NCBI GenBank assembly: GCA_009760885.1
Contig: CM019713.1
Span: 9,761,274-9,825,273 of the forward strand
DNA: 64,000 bases
Source of the DNA: Achatina immaculata
Taxonomy: Eukaryota > Mollusca > Gastropoda > Stylommatophora > Achatinidae
Direction of reading: 5' to 3'
In this document: positions 33,321 to 44,664 of the stretch, in pieces
Layout of the letters: each line of letters starts with the position of its first letter
Numbering within the stretch: the stretch's first letter is position 1
Translations under genes and position numbers: made by a program
Notes under the pieces: model-generated
Told to the model about the DNA's origin: nothing
What the model saw: only the letters and a program-made list of their open reading frames with translations
Databases searched by the model: none

Positions 33321-33356
33321 TCGTCATCGTCGTCGTCGTCGTCATCATCATCATCA
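33321..33356. repeat. (CGT)n(CAT)n microsatellite
   Basis: Mixed CGT and CAT units, twelve in all. Confidence 0.9.
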
Positions 33357-33451
33357 ATCCTTCAGGTACCAATATGTCTTCAGTGTCATGAAGATTATTC
33401 TCATTAACAAATGCTAAATGACTGTGACTGATTGAAAGCTGTATGAAGAAA

Positions 33452-33524
33452 GGCAGAATGTTAGACGGGCCTGCGTGCCCAATTCTTAAACCTTTGAAAT
33501 TAAAGTGTGTTCGTTCGTTCAACA
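33452..33524 (+). repeat. R6 short repeat, copy 2
   Basis: Contains cagaatgttagacgggcctg cgtgccc, the complement of the R6 core, and ends at a GTTC tetranucleotide run. Plus-strand translation includes RMLDGPACP, equivalent to the minus strand of the other copies. Confidence 0.55.
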
Positions 33525-33604
33525 TATGTCAATGGTTTACCTAAGATATGGATGGCCAGGGACAGATTAGATGAAAGAAAATTCTAATTTAGTAATAATT
33601 TTTA

Positions 33605-33840
33605 AGAATTTGAAATAATCAATAAAAGAAATAAAACCAATTCAATATTTCAGAAGAACACCTTCACCAAGGACAAACGGGAAATAAAAACATCAGTTAT
33701 GAAAACACTGACGATAACTCCTCTGTTTCTATTGGAAACCTCCACGTCGAAACAAATATCTTTATTCTGATTGATATAACAACTGAGGCAATCACAGAAA
33801 TTATCCCAAGTCCCCATTATTTATCTCCTATTTATCTCTT
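33605..33840 (-). repeat. Dispersed repeat R3, copy 5
   Basis: The complement holds gtccttggtgaaggtgttct then tctgaaatattgaattgg. It matches the 31480 copy throughout. Confidence 0.65.
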
Positions 33841-33849
33841 GTAACCCTT

Positions 33850-34215
33850 CAGTGCCCAAGACACATAGGGGCTGCTGTCAGCAAGAGATTTCCACCTCTG
33901 TCGGTCCTTCCGTTATCTTCTTAGTTGTTTTCCACGTCAGTGCCTTGTTTGCCAGCGTTTTCTCTGCTGTCTGTTTCCTATGTCTTGTTTTTTTTTTGGG
34001 GGGGGGGGGGGTCGTCCCATGGGTCTTTTTACCTTATGGAATCCACATGAAATTTATTCGTGGTAAGGATTTGTCTATTATTGTATAAAAAGTGTGGCCA
34101 ATCCATTGCCGGCTTCTCCTCTCTGTCACTGTCGACAGTGATGTCATGTCTGTCTCTCTTAACAGGAGGTCATTTACTTGCGGCATTTGGCCATAAAAGA
34201 AGTACACAGTTTATT
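33850..34215 (-). pseudogene. LINE-B 3' end, minus strand
   Basis: Parallels 57728-58255: cagtgcccaagacacatagg at the 3' end, then gtcagtgccttgtttgccag, tttattcgtggtaaggattt and ggccaatccattgccggctt. In that copy the minus strand translates as RRRWQWIGNTVRMS...LPRIALMWT. A G-tract (33989-34010) has expanded inside. Heavily broken. Confidence 0.7.
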
Positions 34216-34329
34216 TCCGGCACCTTGCTGTTTTCTCGCTTCGTTTAGAACTTTACCACAACCTTGTTTCTTCTCGTGTACTGCCACTGTAGAAATACAG
34301 AAATCTTTTCGACTTGGAGGAAGACACAT

Positions 34330-34515
34330 TCAGATAAATTCTTCGTGTTTTTGTTTCGTTGTGTATGTATCCTCGAATAAGGCTCACGCCGAAATATCGG
34401 ATGTTGTATGTTTTTCATTTATACATTCTCATACTTTCTATTCGTTTTTTTCTCACCTTACTCACTCCCTCCCTCACTTTGTAAAACTACACCATACACC
34501 TCTATCTACCTTAGA
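34330..34515 (+). repeat. Dispersed repeat R3, copy 6 (reference)
   Basis: Core cctcgaataaggctcacgcc followed by gaaatatcggatg: a short GGC...GCC stem bounded by GAATAA and GAAATAT, with outer ATCC/GGAT pairing. The tail, gtttttcatttatacattct then ctcaccttactcactccctc and tttgtaaaactacaccatac, is shared with copies at 9680 and 30640. The stem bases differ between the seven copies while pairing is mostly kept. The class is unknown; it may be a SINE or a Penelope-like terminal piece. Confidence 0.65.
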
Positions 34516-35109
34516 AATACAGAATATTCTCTCGCACCGTGTGCAGTTTCGATGCCATTCTAAATGAATTTGCTCACACAGCGGGGCATGCTGGGGGGGG
34601 GGGGCTACGAAATTACTTCAGCAGTTTTTTTCTAATCAAAGTCACACGAAAACGTAATGTTTATAGACAGAGTCTGAATTTAAAATGTTATAAAACTATA
34701 TTAGAGTAGACTAAAACTACGCGTAGGGGAATTCTGTTTTTCGTATAATTCATTCAAGGACACACAGGATTGAAACAAAGCAAAACAAACGTGTACGATG
34801 TACATGGGATAAGAATGAACTTATTATCTTGTTGTTTGTGCTGTGGCTGAGAAGACTGTGGTGCACCAGGTGTACCCCAGTGTCAATTACTATCGGGCTC
34901 CTGATTAAAAAAGAAGGCGGGAACGTTACAGTGTTTCCCTGAATTTGTCTTTAAAAAGAAAAAGCGAGAGAGGGGAGATAGGGCCACCCGTCTATCGTCT
35001 GCCCCCCCCACCCCCAATCCCCTCCTCCCTCTTAACAGCCCAGCCCCCAGGGGCACAACCCTGGCCCCCCTTTCCTATCGCCTGGCCTGGTGACAGAAAA
35101 GAAAAGCTG
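34516..35109. other. Unannotated stretch
   Basis: A G-run near 34591 and C-runs near 35005. No gene seen; the proline-rich frame at 34945-35193 reflects base composition. Confidence 0.4.
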
Positions 35110-35335
35110 TTAACTCTTTCACTCCGCGCTCCACCAGAACAAATTTTGATGATATATTTTGGTAGAAAGAAGCGAAAGGAAGTTACTCTATGATTTAAAA
35201 ATTTGGGTCTGGTTAGAAATGTGATACTTTTAATTTTATTTTGGGTTTCCCCTAAATATCACTTTGTGCAGAGTCTGCATACGCGTACAAGATCCACCAA
35301 CCCTACTTATGTTGCTTTTGAAGTTAAGGGATTAA
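35110..35335. mobile_element. piggyBac-like MITE, intact
   Basis: 226 bp from TTAACTCTTTCACTCCG to a right end whose complement is TTAATCCCTTAACTTC. Both ends carry TTAA, the piggyBac target, followed by a pyrimidine-rich inverted repeat. Internal landmarks gatgatatattttggtag, gatttaaaaatttggg and gcgtacaagatccaccaa recur at 3425 and 28697. No coding capacity. Confidence 0.75.
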
Positions 35336-36464
35336 TGAATAAACGTTTATTACTTCTTTAACAAACAGGTTTATATTCTGTTTGTTGTCAAGTCTTTATT
35401 GCAGTCCTTCCAGAGAGCGAAGTTTTGTCTTCATCGCCTTCTATTTCTGAAATGCAAACATCTTTTGATGTCAGTTTTTGACACCTGAGGGTTGTTTTTG
35501 ACATATCCTAAATGTACATCATGTCCTTCGGGGATGCAGCATGTCGTAAAGCGGGCATTCACGCGAAGTGCGTAACCCAATTTGCGGAAATAACTTCGGG
35601 TATGCGGGGTTAATTATGAAGGAAATTTGGACAAAACAAATGTTCATGTTTTCAAAGTATTAACAAAAACTTTTGTTAATACGGAAAACTTAACGTTGTC
35701 GAGGGTTCTCGGATTAGTTATCTCTTTTTTTCGTATCACTTGAATTTTAGATCTTTGTTCCCGCTTTCTTTCCGTATATCCTTAAATTCTGTGAAGATTT
35801 GTGCTTCTAACTTCCTAATCTATAAAAATACATCCACTTGAGGCCAGGAAAAAGTACTTCCACTAGAGGCCAGGAAAAGTACTTCCACTCGCGTCCGGCA
35901 AAGGATGTAGAAGCTTCATTTGTGGTCTGACCATAACAATCCATTTGGAAGCCTAACGTGGCATCAGGGAACTATTACCTGTTAATATCTTCCATTTAAA
36001 TCTATTCCTTCGGAACATTTGATTTCCCAGTGTTTTCACTTCTTTATGTCTTAGTACTTGTAATGAGTAAATTGTGCAAAATGGAGAGAACGGAAAACAT
36101 CGTCTCAAAGATGTGTCATTGTCCCCTCTCACAAATCGTGTTGAAGTACGGGAAACATCTTTGGAGGGAAATTGCATATCGACAGGGATGTCTCCAGCCA
36201 GCTTGAAGAGAAAATCTTTTTAAACTGCAGAGGGCTGGCTAGGATTAGGCAAAGATTTCTAGCTGTTGAGGTCAGAGAGTTTGCATTAAGCGGGAAGTGC
36301 CTTGTACAGCTTCATCTGTACTTTGTTGACTTTCGTTAACAATAATGGCTCCTTAGAGTATTTCCCCAAAACTTGGAAGGGGTATAACAAAATGTTGCGG
36401 TATTTGCAAGAGCAAGTATTATAATAATACACGTAGATAGGACATCATGAGGGCCTTTGTACGT
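35336..36464. other. Unannotated stretch with a three-unit repeat
   Basis: Three copies of ttgaggccaggaaaagtact tccac (about 25 bp) at 35828-35905; nothing else recognised. Confidence 0.5.
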
Positions 36465-36680
36465 GTACAAACACCACGAGGAACAGTAGGTGTGTGTCCA
36501 TTCAAAATCACATCCACCCAACAACATGAAGAATACATCGATATCTACTCAACACCGCCCACAACGTATAGATACTGACCAGGAATCACGAGGAACAGGT
36601 GGACATCCACCAAACACCATGACGGATTAGTGAATTTCGACCGAAAACCACGAAGAACCAGTGTATTTCTACCCAAAGAG
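36465..36680. repeat. Degenerate ~32-bp minisatellite
   Basis: Seven or so weakly matching units of aacaccacgaggaacagtgg with a following atctaccc-like end. Strongly diverged. Confidence 0.5.
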
Positions 36681-38084
36681 TTATCTGACAGTGAACGAAG
36701 ATTTTACTTCTTGAAGTAATGCGAGAAGGCAGGGCCCCAGGTCTTGGCCAGTTCTGGGTTTGTGCGCCATGAAAACAGTCAACTCTGAATTTTATAATTC
36801 AGCAAACGCCCTTATCTCATGAACCTCGTTGACTCACGGCCAACAAAATAAAATTTCGCATTTCGCACGCACGCACGCACGCACACACACAAATGGACAA
36901 GAACGTCCGGTCAAGTACACAAAGCGTCCCTAAAATGAAAATGTTCTTTTTTTTTGTTTCTCCCCATAAAATTACAAACCCACGAAACCAGAAGAATGCT
37001 TGGGCAGCATCGATTTCATTTTGTGGTTGGGGCACATGTTTTGTATTAATACTCAAGAAAAATAGAAGAAAAAAAGAAAGCCCATCATATCAACACTTTT
37101 AAACACAAAAGATTTAATTTTATTTCTCACCGGAGGCGGATGGGGAGAAGGAAGAAAAATGAACTTTCGGCTTATAAAATTTTAAAAAAAATGAGGCGTC
37201 GTTTTAAAAGCGTGAAACACAAACGAGTCCCTTTCTTTCTTTACTTCTTCTTGAGTTAGCTGAAGCTCACCCTCGCTTTAAATCACTTTTCTTGACTAAC
37301 TATCCCCCCTGTGAGACCATCTGGAAGTCTAGAAGCACTTGCATCATACATTGCCCAGTATTTGTCTCTCTCTGCATATATTTACCGGTCTCTGTGGAAT
37401 ACCATATTTGCTTATTGTTTTTTCCTTTCTCTTTTGGGTCTTTTTTGTCACTTCCTGCCTATAAGGTTTAAACAACGAAGTACAAACAATCCTTGGTGTT
37501 ACGAACGCCCATTTTACGTATAACCTGCAGTTACGAAAACGCTGTAAAGAAATGGGCGCTACATTGCGGCGCGCATCAAAACAAAGCGCGCCTTCACTAT
37601 TTCAACAGCTTCTTTAATATGTTTTTTTAATGCACAAAAAGATATGCTGTATTCTATATACTGAGACAAAATGACATTAGATATGAACTATATTTAACAG
37701 TTTCGACTTACGCACAAATTCGAACTTACGAACAGATTTAGAACAGTACTTGTCCCTAACTCAGAGGGAACTGCCAGTATAGCATTTCAAACAATATTAT
37801 TTACTACAGAGTCTAACATTTAAAAAAATCTTTACGTTCCATTTACTGCACGTTTTCGATCTGTTCTTTACGTAAAATCTCAGATTTAATAATCAGGTTC
37901 GAACCTAAGTTCTCCTGCCAGGCACTGTATTGCTCCAAACCTCAAACGTCTGCATTATTTGAGCAATTTTTTTTTCCTACTGTGATTTCGCAAGCTTGCA
38001 TTATCTTTTCCTGCTTACTTTACTTTTATAGAGATTTGTCGCTGTGACCAGTAAATGAGTGTTACTTTTTTTTTTTTTTAAACG
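36681..38084. other. Unannotated stretch; possible MITE
   Basis: The segment 37440-37785 has several cttacgaac / gttacgaac strings and a right end gagggaactgccagt. Its style resembles MITEs with tacg-rich ends, but no paired termini were found. A CA run follows a GCAC run near 36868-36890. Confidence 0.35.
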
Positions 38085-38170
38085 TCTTTTTGTTGGTCTA
38101 TTATTGATGGTGTCCTTGAAGAAGGTAGGTGCCAAAATATTGGTCGTTTTTTGTGTTTTTCAACTTTTCT
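38085..38170 (+). repeat. R3 core, copy 7
   Basis: Contains gtgtccttgaagaaggtagg tgccaaaatattgg, i.e. the R3 stem with GAAATATT changed to AAAATATT. Confidence 0.55.
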
Positions 38171-38434
38171 AACTTTTCTGTGGCCTGGTGTCTTCAGTTC
38201 TCTTGACTGGCTTCACCAGTTTATCGATTCAGTTTAATTCACTTTAAAGAAAGTCACAGAAAACATAAGACTTTTTCATATTATGTGAACATAATGCCAG
38301 TTTTAGAGCGATTCTAATTCTAGCGTGTATATAGTTTCAAGCAACATTCACCCCCTTATTCTGTGCTATCAGTGCCAAACATGGACACTCACCAGAAACT
38401 GTGACAGAAAGATAACAGCATGAGAGACGAAATG

Positions 38435-38775
38435 TGTAAGAAAAATGGTAAACAAAACAAGAAGGGATCAAGTGCGAATTGAAATAATCCGACAAATGGT
38501 GGGAACATCACCTGTCAAGGACTACATCGAAAATCAGAGATTAAGTGTTTCGGGCATTTGATACACATGAATCTAGAACAGACAGTGGTACGCCCATATA
38601 CAACTTGAAAACATCTGAATATAGGGCGTGAGGACGACCAATGAAAAAAGCGGATAGATGTGGTGAAAGACACAGCGAGGAAACATATCATGACAGCTAC
38701 ACCGCCATTTACGTAAACCGAAGTTTTGCAATAATTGCTCAAGCGGACAAGAAGAAGATAATTTTCTAACAAACA
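38435..38775 (+). pseudogene. LINE-H C-terminal fragment
   Basis: The plus strand reads RVRIEIIRQMVGTSPVKDYI, ENQRLSVSGHLIHMNLEQTV-like sequence (frame-shifted near FGHLIHM) and VRPYTT, with later KRIDVVKDTARKH. The I-R-x-x-x-G-x-x-P-x-x-x-Y-I-E-x-Q-x-L-x-x-x-G-H pattern is that of a LINE tail. Stops are scattered through it. Confidence 0.65.
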
Positions 38776-40027
38776 GAAGAAAATTCTAGTAAAACTGCAG
38801 GAGAGATGTTCTTGACTTTATGCTCTAATGATCAGTAGTTATTGTCTTTTTTGTATTTTGTTTTTGACGAAAGGCTCTAGGTACTAAACTTGAGAATCCT
38901 TGACGTAAAATTCCAGTAAAATAAACCCTATTTGTAAATTTTGTGTAGCAAAACAGACAATTATCAGTCACTAGCTATTAACATTCTTTTTTTTTCAGAA
39001 CAAGGCGTTAGATCAAAGAATTTGAGAACCCCTTGTTAGAAATTCTAATTTAAAAAAAATAAACTGTAAGTAAATTGTCTAAAGTCAAGTAGACTACACG
39101 GAGTAAACCTTGTTTCTTCTGCGACATGGAAGATCTAGTGTTGGAGGTTTTGCTGGAAACAATGAGTCAAGTTACTGACTTAAAACCGATTAGTTTTGTC
39201 TCAACATCTTCTTCCACGCACGCACAAGGATCTTTTAATTAGGACTGATCTCATCCAAGATGGATTAGTCAGACCCTGACTCGAGGCTTAATCCATTTCT
39301 CCCGCGTATGTTTTCTATTTTAGAAAAAAAAAGAGAGAGAGAGAAGAAAATCTAAGTTCATTTCTGTTGCTAGAAAATTGTGTTTTCTTTTCCTTCCTAT
39401 CAGCCTTTATTTGATCTAAGTGATATTTGTAGAAGACTTTACAAAAAGAAATCAAACCACCGAAGGAGCAGACAAATGATTCCAATTAAGCAAAATGCAA
39501 GCATCTTTCGCAGTCTTAAAAGATTCTGGACAGCTGGACTGGAAACATGTTCAAATAGACGTTACGTGATTGGTCATTCTCAAGATAAGGCGCGTCGATA
39601 CCCAGCCCTGGTTTGTATCAAGAACCCGGATTTAAATGTTCCCAGCATAGGAAGATAGTTCATACTGACCTTTTTTTTCTCAGTGAACGGATTTCGGAGA
39701 TGCTTATTCTTTCGTCAGAGTTGTCCCCCCCCCCCCACCTTGTTTTATGTATTTATTTATTTGTCTTTGGTTAAGATTTTCTTCTACTCTATTGAAAAGC
39801 AGAAAGAGTATTTTCTTGATTTCTACCTTCAAACTGGAGGGACACTTTTTCTTCAGTGTGTGATGCAGTAACATATCATCATTAGTATATTTGTCCTCTT
39901 CTACAGAAATAATATTATAATCATTCCGTGCGTATATAACAACAAAATGAAAGGGGAAATAAAAAGTGACGAGAAAAGACCAATATAAAAAGATAGACGG
40001 AAAACACCAGGAAACAGATGAAAAACA
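38776..40027. other. Unannotated stretch
   Basis: An end-like string near 39020 (gaatttgagaaccccttg) resembles a hAT terminus without a partner. The 92-codon frame at 39380-39658 has no motif. C-run near 39726. Confidence 0.4.
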
Positions 40028-40245
40028 AACCGGCCAGCAGGTTATGATGTCTAGAGACAGAGGAAGACCATACCGGCCAACAGGTTATGATGTCTAGAGA
40101 CAGAGGAAGACCATACCGGCCAACAGGTTATGATGTCTAGAGACAGAGGAAGACCATACCGGCCAACAGGTTATGATGTCTAGAGACAGAGGAAGACCAT
40201 ACCGGCCAACAGGTTATGATGTCTAGAGACAGAGGAAGACCCATA
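40028..40245. repeat. 43-bp minisatellite, five near-identical units
   Basis: Units accggccaacaggttatgat, gtctagagacagaggaagac, cat repeat five times with almost no differences (first unit accggccagc). The uniformity points to recent expansion. Confidence 0.95.
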
Positions 40246-40392
40246 CAACGGGGAAACAAAATGGCAAAACTTAATGGAATAAAGCACAGATGTCTAGGGA
40301 CTAGACTTTAGAACACATATGTTCTGTGTTACCGCTATTCCTGACTATGCTTTTTCACATATTGGCGGACTCTGTCATGAGAGAAGCTATAC

Positions 40393-40486
40393 GAGTGTGT
40401 GTGTGTTTGTGTGTGAGAGAGAGAGAGAGAGAGCCAGCGAGAGAGAGAGAGAGAGCGAGAGAGAGAGAGAGAGAGAGAGAAAGAGA
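40393..40486. repeat. (GT)n then (GA)n microsatellite
   Basis: A GT run followed by a GA run with AGCC and AGCG interruptions. Confidence 0.93.
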
Positions 40487-40597
40487 TTCAACACACAAAC
40501 AGTTACTGAATCTACCTGTTACAAAACAAATTTGTCAGACAAAATCCTTTATCCCGAGTTCTAGTCCTTTTATTTCATTAATTGAGGGGGGGGGGGA

Positions 40598-40925
40598 TCT
40601 GAAGACGCTGTCCGATTGAGCAATCAGCGACCCATAACTGCTATGCTAACAGTATTAGCGAACCATAGCTGACCAAGACCCTGTCCCACCTCTCCGTTGG
40701 TAACCCCCGTAACAGGCCTATCCTGGCTAACTGGGCAGGGATCACCGTATTCCCAATGGTGGTGGAGCCTGCTAAAGAAGCACTGCACACTCCTTGTTTT
40801 TTTTTAGCTGTACTCCAGAACTGAAAAAGTAGCTGCAGTAACACGCTCCCACGCTGGTACGATGCTGTACCTCAACACCTTCACAGCATAGCCTGCAAAG
40901 AACACCAGCTCGCACTATAGGGAGA
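40598..40925 (-). repeat. Dispersed repeat R1, copy 4
   Basis: The complement of the R1 sequence: agctgaccaagaccctgtcc, cacctctccgttggtaaccc, actgcacactccttgttt and caccttcacagcatagcctg. Confidence 0.75.
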
Positions 40926-42204
40926 TAGACAAGATTTCATTAATACAAAACCTGAGCTTTGTCCCAGATTAACAGGACCGTAATTTTTTACGTGACTATC
41001 CCGTCTTTATTTTATACACTAACAACTGCGTCCACAGTGTACTGTAAAGCATTACCTTGCAGGAATACATTCTCTGTTTTCAGAGAGTTTCCCTGAAATC
41101 ACATGTGTCAGGTTCCAGTTCTTACAAATTAGTTTACTGAAGGAGCACGGTAACGTCTCTTTTCATCTACTACTGTTTCCTGGTCAGAAATTGCGTACAT
41201 TATTTTCAACAAATATATGTACCCGGCGCTGTCCGGGTATGCTGAGGTGATAATGGGACGAGAAATATCAATGTTCTTGCTAGTGTAACTTCGCTCTGTT
41301 ATGATGCTGAATATTAAAACCCAACTCTGTCATTTTATTTATTTATTTATTTTTTGGTGGGAGCTAAAAAGCTCTATCTCAAAGGCACTAATGTAATTCT
41401 GTTTTATGTATGGAAAAAAAAACAACTTTGCTTTAAACAAAATTGGTCCAGTATAGTTTTCTCTTGCACTCTTCCCTACATTATTTTAAATATTTCTGGA
41501 CTCTCCTAAAGACAACCAACCATCTCGTATCTTTTTTTTTAAATCCCTCCCCCGGACCAATAATGAGGAAATTATATCTAAGTCTCTCTCAGCAAGTCTC
41601 AGCTACAAAATATTACAACCGAGACCAGCCTTGTTGTTTGTTCCAGTTCTTTTACCTCCGCTTGGCGGTGCCAGTTTTCGATTAACCTTAATGAGAAATA
41701 TAGCACAGAGAAAAGTAATGGCAGCACAAAGCCGCTAGCTTTTTGTTGCATCAGACAATAGACGCACGGTCGGGGTATCCATAGAAACTAAACTGTAAAC
41801 CGTAGAAACATTTAAAGTCTCATTACTGATATCGGCTCCTTTTCGGACGCTATGTTGCCTCATAATGAGCTTGCGACTCCAAGGTTTGGGATGACTGCTT
41901 TAGCCGGTTACATGAATGAAGCCAACATGGATGCAGTAGGACTTAAAAAAAAACCCTTACTGGAATGTCTGGGTGATTCATAATAGATCTGATCGACCGT
42001 GTAGGCTGTGATTGTTGAAAACCACGTGATTTGATTATGTCCTGAAGAAATATGCTGTGAGCTGTACATGCAGGAGCTGATGGAGGTTAGAGTCGAGCTG
42101 AATGCGTGTAATCTGATACCTTTTTTAGGAACTGAGGGAGAGAAGCGAAAGATGACTGTGCAAAAAAGAGCAGTACCTTTGAGAAGGCTAACAGATCAGA
42201 GAAT
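40926..42204. other. Unannotated stretch
   Basis: A short ATTT run near 41335-41352. No gene or element recognised. Confidence 0.4.
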
Positions 42205-42293
42205 ATTTCACCTGATAATATTCTGTTTCACCTGAAAATATTCTATTCCACCTGATAATATTCTATTCCACCTGATAATATTCTACTACAACG
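42205..42293. repeat. 20-bp short tandem repeat
   Basis: Four units of ttccacctgataatattcta type. Confidence 0.8.
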
Positions 42294-42723
42294 TATAAAC
42301 TCTCATTCATGTTCTCTTTAAGTTCATACATATCTAATATTCTGTTTTGCCCCCTCGCTTAGAGACTCTAATTTAGCTCTTAAGATTCTATTTTACATAA
42401 TAATATTCTATTTTAGCTCTCGAGGCCCTACAGGACCATCTTTATTTTATCTTCTGTGAATCTCTTTTTTTTTGTGTGTGTTAATTTTACATCCCAGACA
42501 TTCATTCCTTCCGTAGTCCTCGATTTACGTTGCAAAGTCCATTGTCTGGCTGAATCATACAGACTTTCTCACAGGACAAATCTTAAAACTCTAAGTGATC
42601 CTCTCCAACTCTTCCTTTATCCCCCACTTTTGCCAAGTTCTCCACCTACCAACCCGAGAAACGATGCTCCCTACACTCAAAATTTGTATTGTTCCTCTGA
42701 TCTTTTTAGCTCCCTGTTGTAAA
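42294..42723. other. Unannotated stretch
   Basis: T/C-rich; frames at 42456-42722 and 42595-42918 show no motif. Confidence 0.4.
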
Positions 42724-42905
42724 GATCTTACATCCTACATCCTTCCCGTGCCGTTAAACGTCACACAGGCCTCGTATGGTAGTTTGCCAAGTTTTCCTGT
42801 TTTCGACGAGCCTTTCAATCTCATTAAGGGGATGTTATGCCCACTAAAGCTGGCCTCTCTTAATAATGTCCTCTTTAGAGTTTCACGTGGTCGATCTCTT
42901 TTTAT
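42724..42905 (-). pseudogene. LINE-D 3' end, 5'-truncated
   Basis: The minus strand reads RDRPRETLKRTLLREASFSG and, after a frameshift, the end of the tail (LPYEACVTFNGTGRM in the shifted frame). The tail on that strand is ggaaggatgtaggatgtaag, a repeat of about 8 bp. Possible diverged target duplication: tgttgtaaag (42714) and tgttgcaaaa (42906). Confidence 0.82.
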
Positions 42906-43419
42906 GTTGCAAAAGTAGCCTATTCCCCCTCCCCCCCCCCCCCAAAATAATGCTTGGCAGGTTCCATTCAAGCATCTTATTCTACATCCACGTGATCCCT
43001 TGCTGATTTATAAGACAAAGAGAGCTTTAGAAAAGTTATCACAGAAACACTGACGCCGGAATAGCAACACTTTCCCAGCAAATGTTTTAAAAGAGAGTGA
43101 TTCACACGCCAGCCTCGGAAAGCAAAACAAACGAGATTCGGCGACAGGTCGGGATAGGGGCTAATCCTGGGATTAGCGTCCAACTTCTTACGAATTCCGG
43201 TCATGGCTGGTATCCTATCAGGAACCTCAAAGTCACGTACAGCCCGAACCCACGGGCAGACGAGAAGAATGCCAAAGACGGATATATGGGCCTTCAACCT
43301 GGAAGAATCCAGGAACGCAAGGTACTTTGTTTTTTAAGTCTCTTAACTTGAACGTATGGGAGAAAGTTATACATTCGACTGTTATTCGACTGTTATTTGT
43401 CCCCGTATATCATTACTAC

Positions 43420-43880
43420 CACAAAAATAAGATTTTTAAGGGCATGCATCTTTCCCAACGCAACATATGCCCGGACACTTAACAAAACAGCTCAGAAACT
43501 CTTAAATGCCTTTGAATGTAAATGCTACAGAAGAATTCTTCAAATATCATGGATACAAAAAAGAACAAAAATATCCATACTACAAGAACTTAATATTGAA
43601 GAAGGCTGGCTAGTAAAGAGGATTAAAGAGAGAGAACTTAAATATTTTGGACACATTAAACGTCATGATAATCTAGAGATGACCGTATTGGAAGGATACA
43701 TAATGGGAAAAAGAAAGAGAGGAAGACCAAGGCGAAGATGGCTGCAAGATATCGTTGATGATCTGAAAATGGATACATCAGCAGCAGGCCATCTTGCTCA
43801 CAACCCAGAGGCCTACAAGAGTGCTGTTTGGGACGCAAAGTTCCACAAGGGACATGCAAATGAATGAAGGAATATCGTTA
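43420..43880 (+). pseudogene. LINE-E 3' end with intact frame
   Basis: A frame ending at 43867 reads TTTKIRFLRACIFPNATYAR, LNAFECKCYRRILQISWIQK, SILQELNIEEGWLVKRIKER, LKYFGHIKRHDNLEMTVLEG and GKRKRGRPRRRWLQDIVDDL, the classic C-terminal LINE order. About 150 codons are uninterrupted, although the rest of the ORF is missing. Next to the minus-strand copy at 55084, nine bases are missing after ATYA (an in-frame deletion of CETW). A short (AATG)n tail follows. Confidence 0.88.
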
Positions 43881-44035
43881 CTGACTAATTTTATTTAGTC
43901 CACTTTTGCTTTCGATATTAGATCTGTTGTGTTTTCCTCGGAGTGTTAAGATATGGCATTTGATATTAACAACTAGCAACAAAACATGAAGGGAGAAGGA
44001 ATGAAAATATCTTCAACTTTAAAATGTTTAGACCT

Positions 44036-44260
44036 CTGAATGGCGTAGTGATTAGTGCCCTAATCTCCCACACTGAGGTTTATGGTTCAAGTTCAGCCGG
44101 AGGCGCCCCAGTGAACCCCCCCCCCCCCATGTGTAGAAATTGGTAACCGGAACATTCTGGTGCTGGGAAAGGAGAGGCGGCCAGGCGTGACGTTGTCTAC
44201 ATCAAACTCTAGTGTGCTGACACCAAGTCACCCTGGGGCGTCTCTATGGAGTCATTTAGG
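44036..44260 (+). mobile_element. SINE-A copy
   Basis: Head tgaatggcgtagtgattagt and tggttcaagttcagccgg, then a C-run, gaaattggtaaccggaacat, gagaggcggccaggcgtgac and agtgtgctgacaccaagtca. Confidence 0.78.
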
Positions 44261-44269
44261 GGATGCCTT

Positions 44270-44432
44270 TCACTTTCACTTGGTACGACTCGGTAAAACA
44301 AGCGCGGCACGGACTTGAGGTGGCTCAAGAGAAAGGCTTGGGGCATCCGCTTTGGAGCGTTAGGCGCGTATAAAGAGGAAGCATTTCCCTCAAAGTTAGG
44401 AGAGAGAGAAAAAGAGAGAGAGAGATATATAT
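44270..44432 (+). other. Possible LINE end with (GA)n tail
   Basis: Plus-strand reading RLKRKAWGIRFGALGAYKEE, AFPSKLG runs straight into a GA repeat, as LINE-A and LINE-B do. The match is by organisation only. Confidence 0.3.
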
Positions 44433-44664
44433 ATGATGGTAGGTTAAAGTACTCCAACCAAGATCCTACGTGATGCGTTCAACAGCAACTTCCTGCATAC
44501 CTGCTCTTCTGATGTTTCATCTCTTTCGCCCCCCCCCCCATCCCACCACCCCAGAACAACCCCGGCAGTGCCCCTAGCAGATCCTGCAAATCTACCCGAA
44601 CACCGCTCAGAGAGAAGTTTAAGCATAACCTGAATACAATAACAAGCTAGTATTTCTAACCCAA

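Noticed and set aside
37440..37785. MITE with cttacgaac-rich ends
   Set aside because: Only one side looks like a terminus, and no target duplication was found.
40028..40245. CRISPR-like array
   Set aside because: Units follow one another directly without spacers; ordinary tandem repeat. The same holds for the other arrays.
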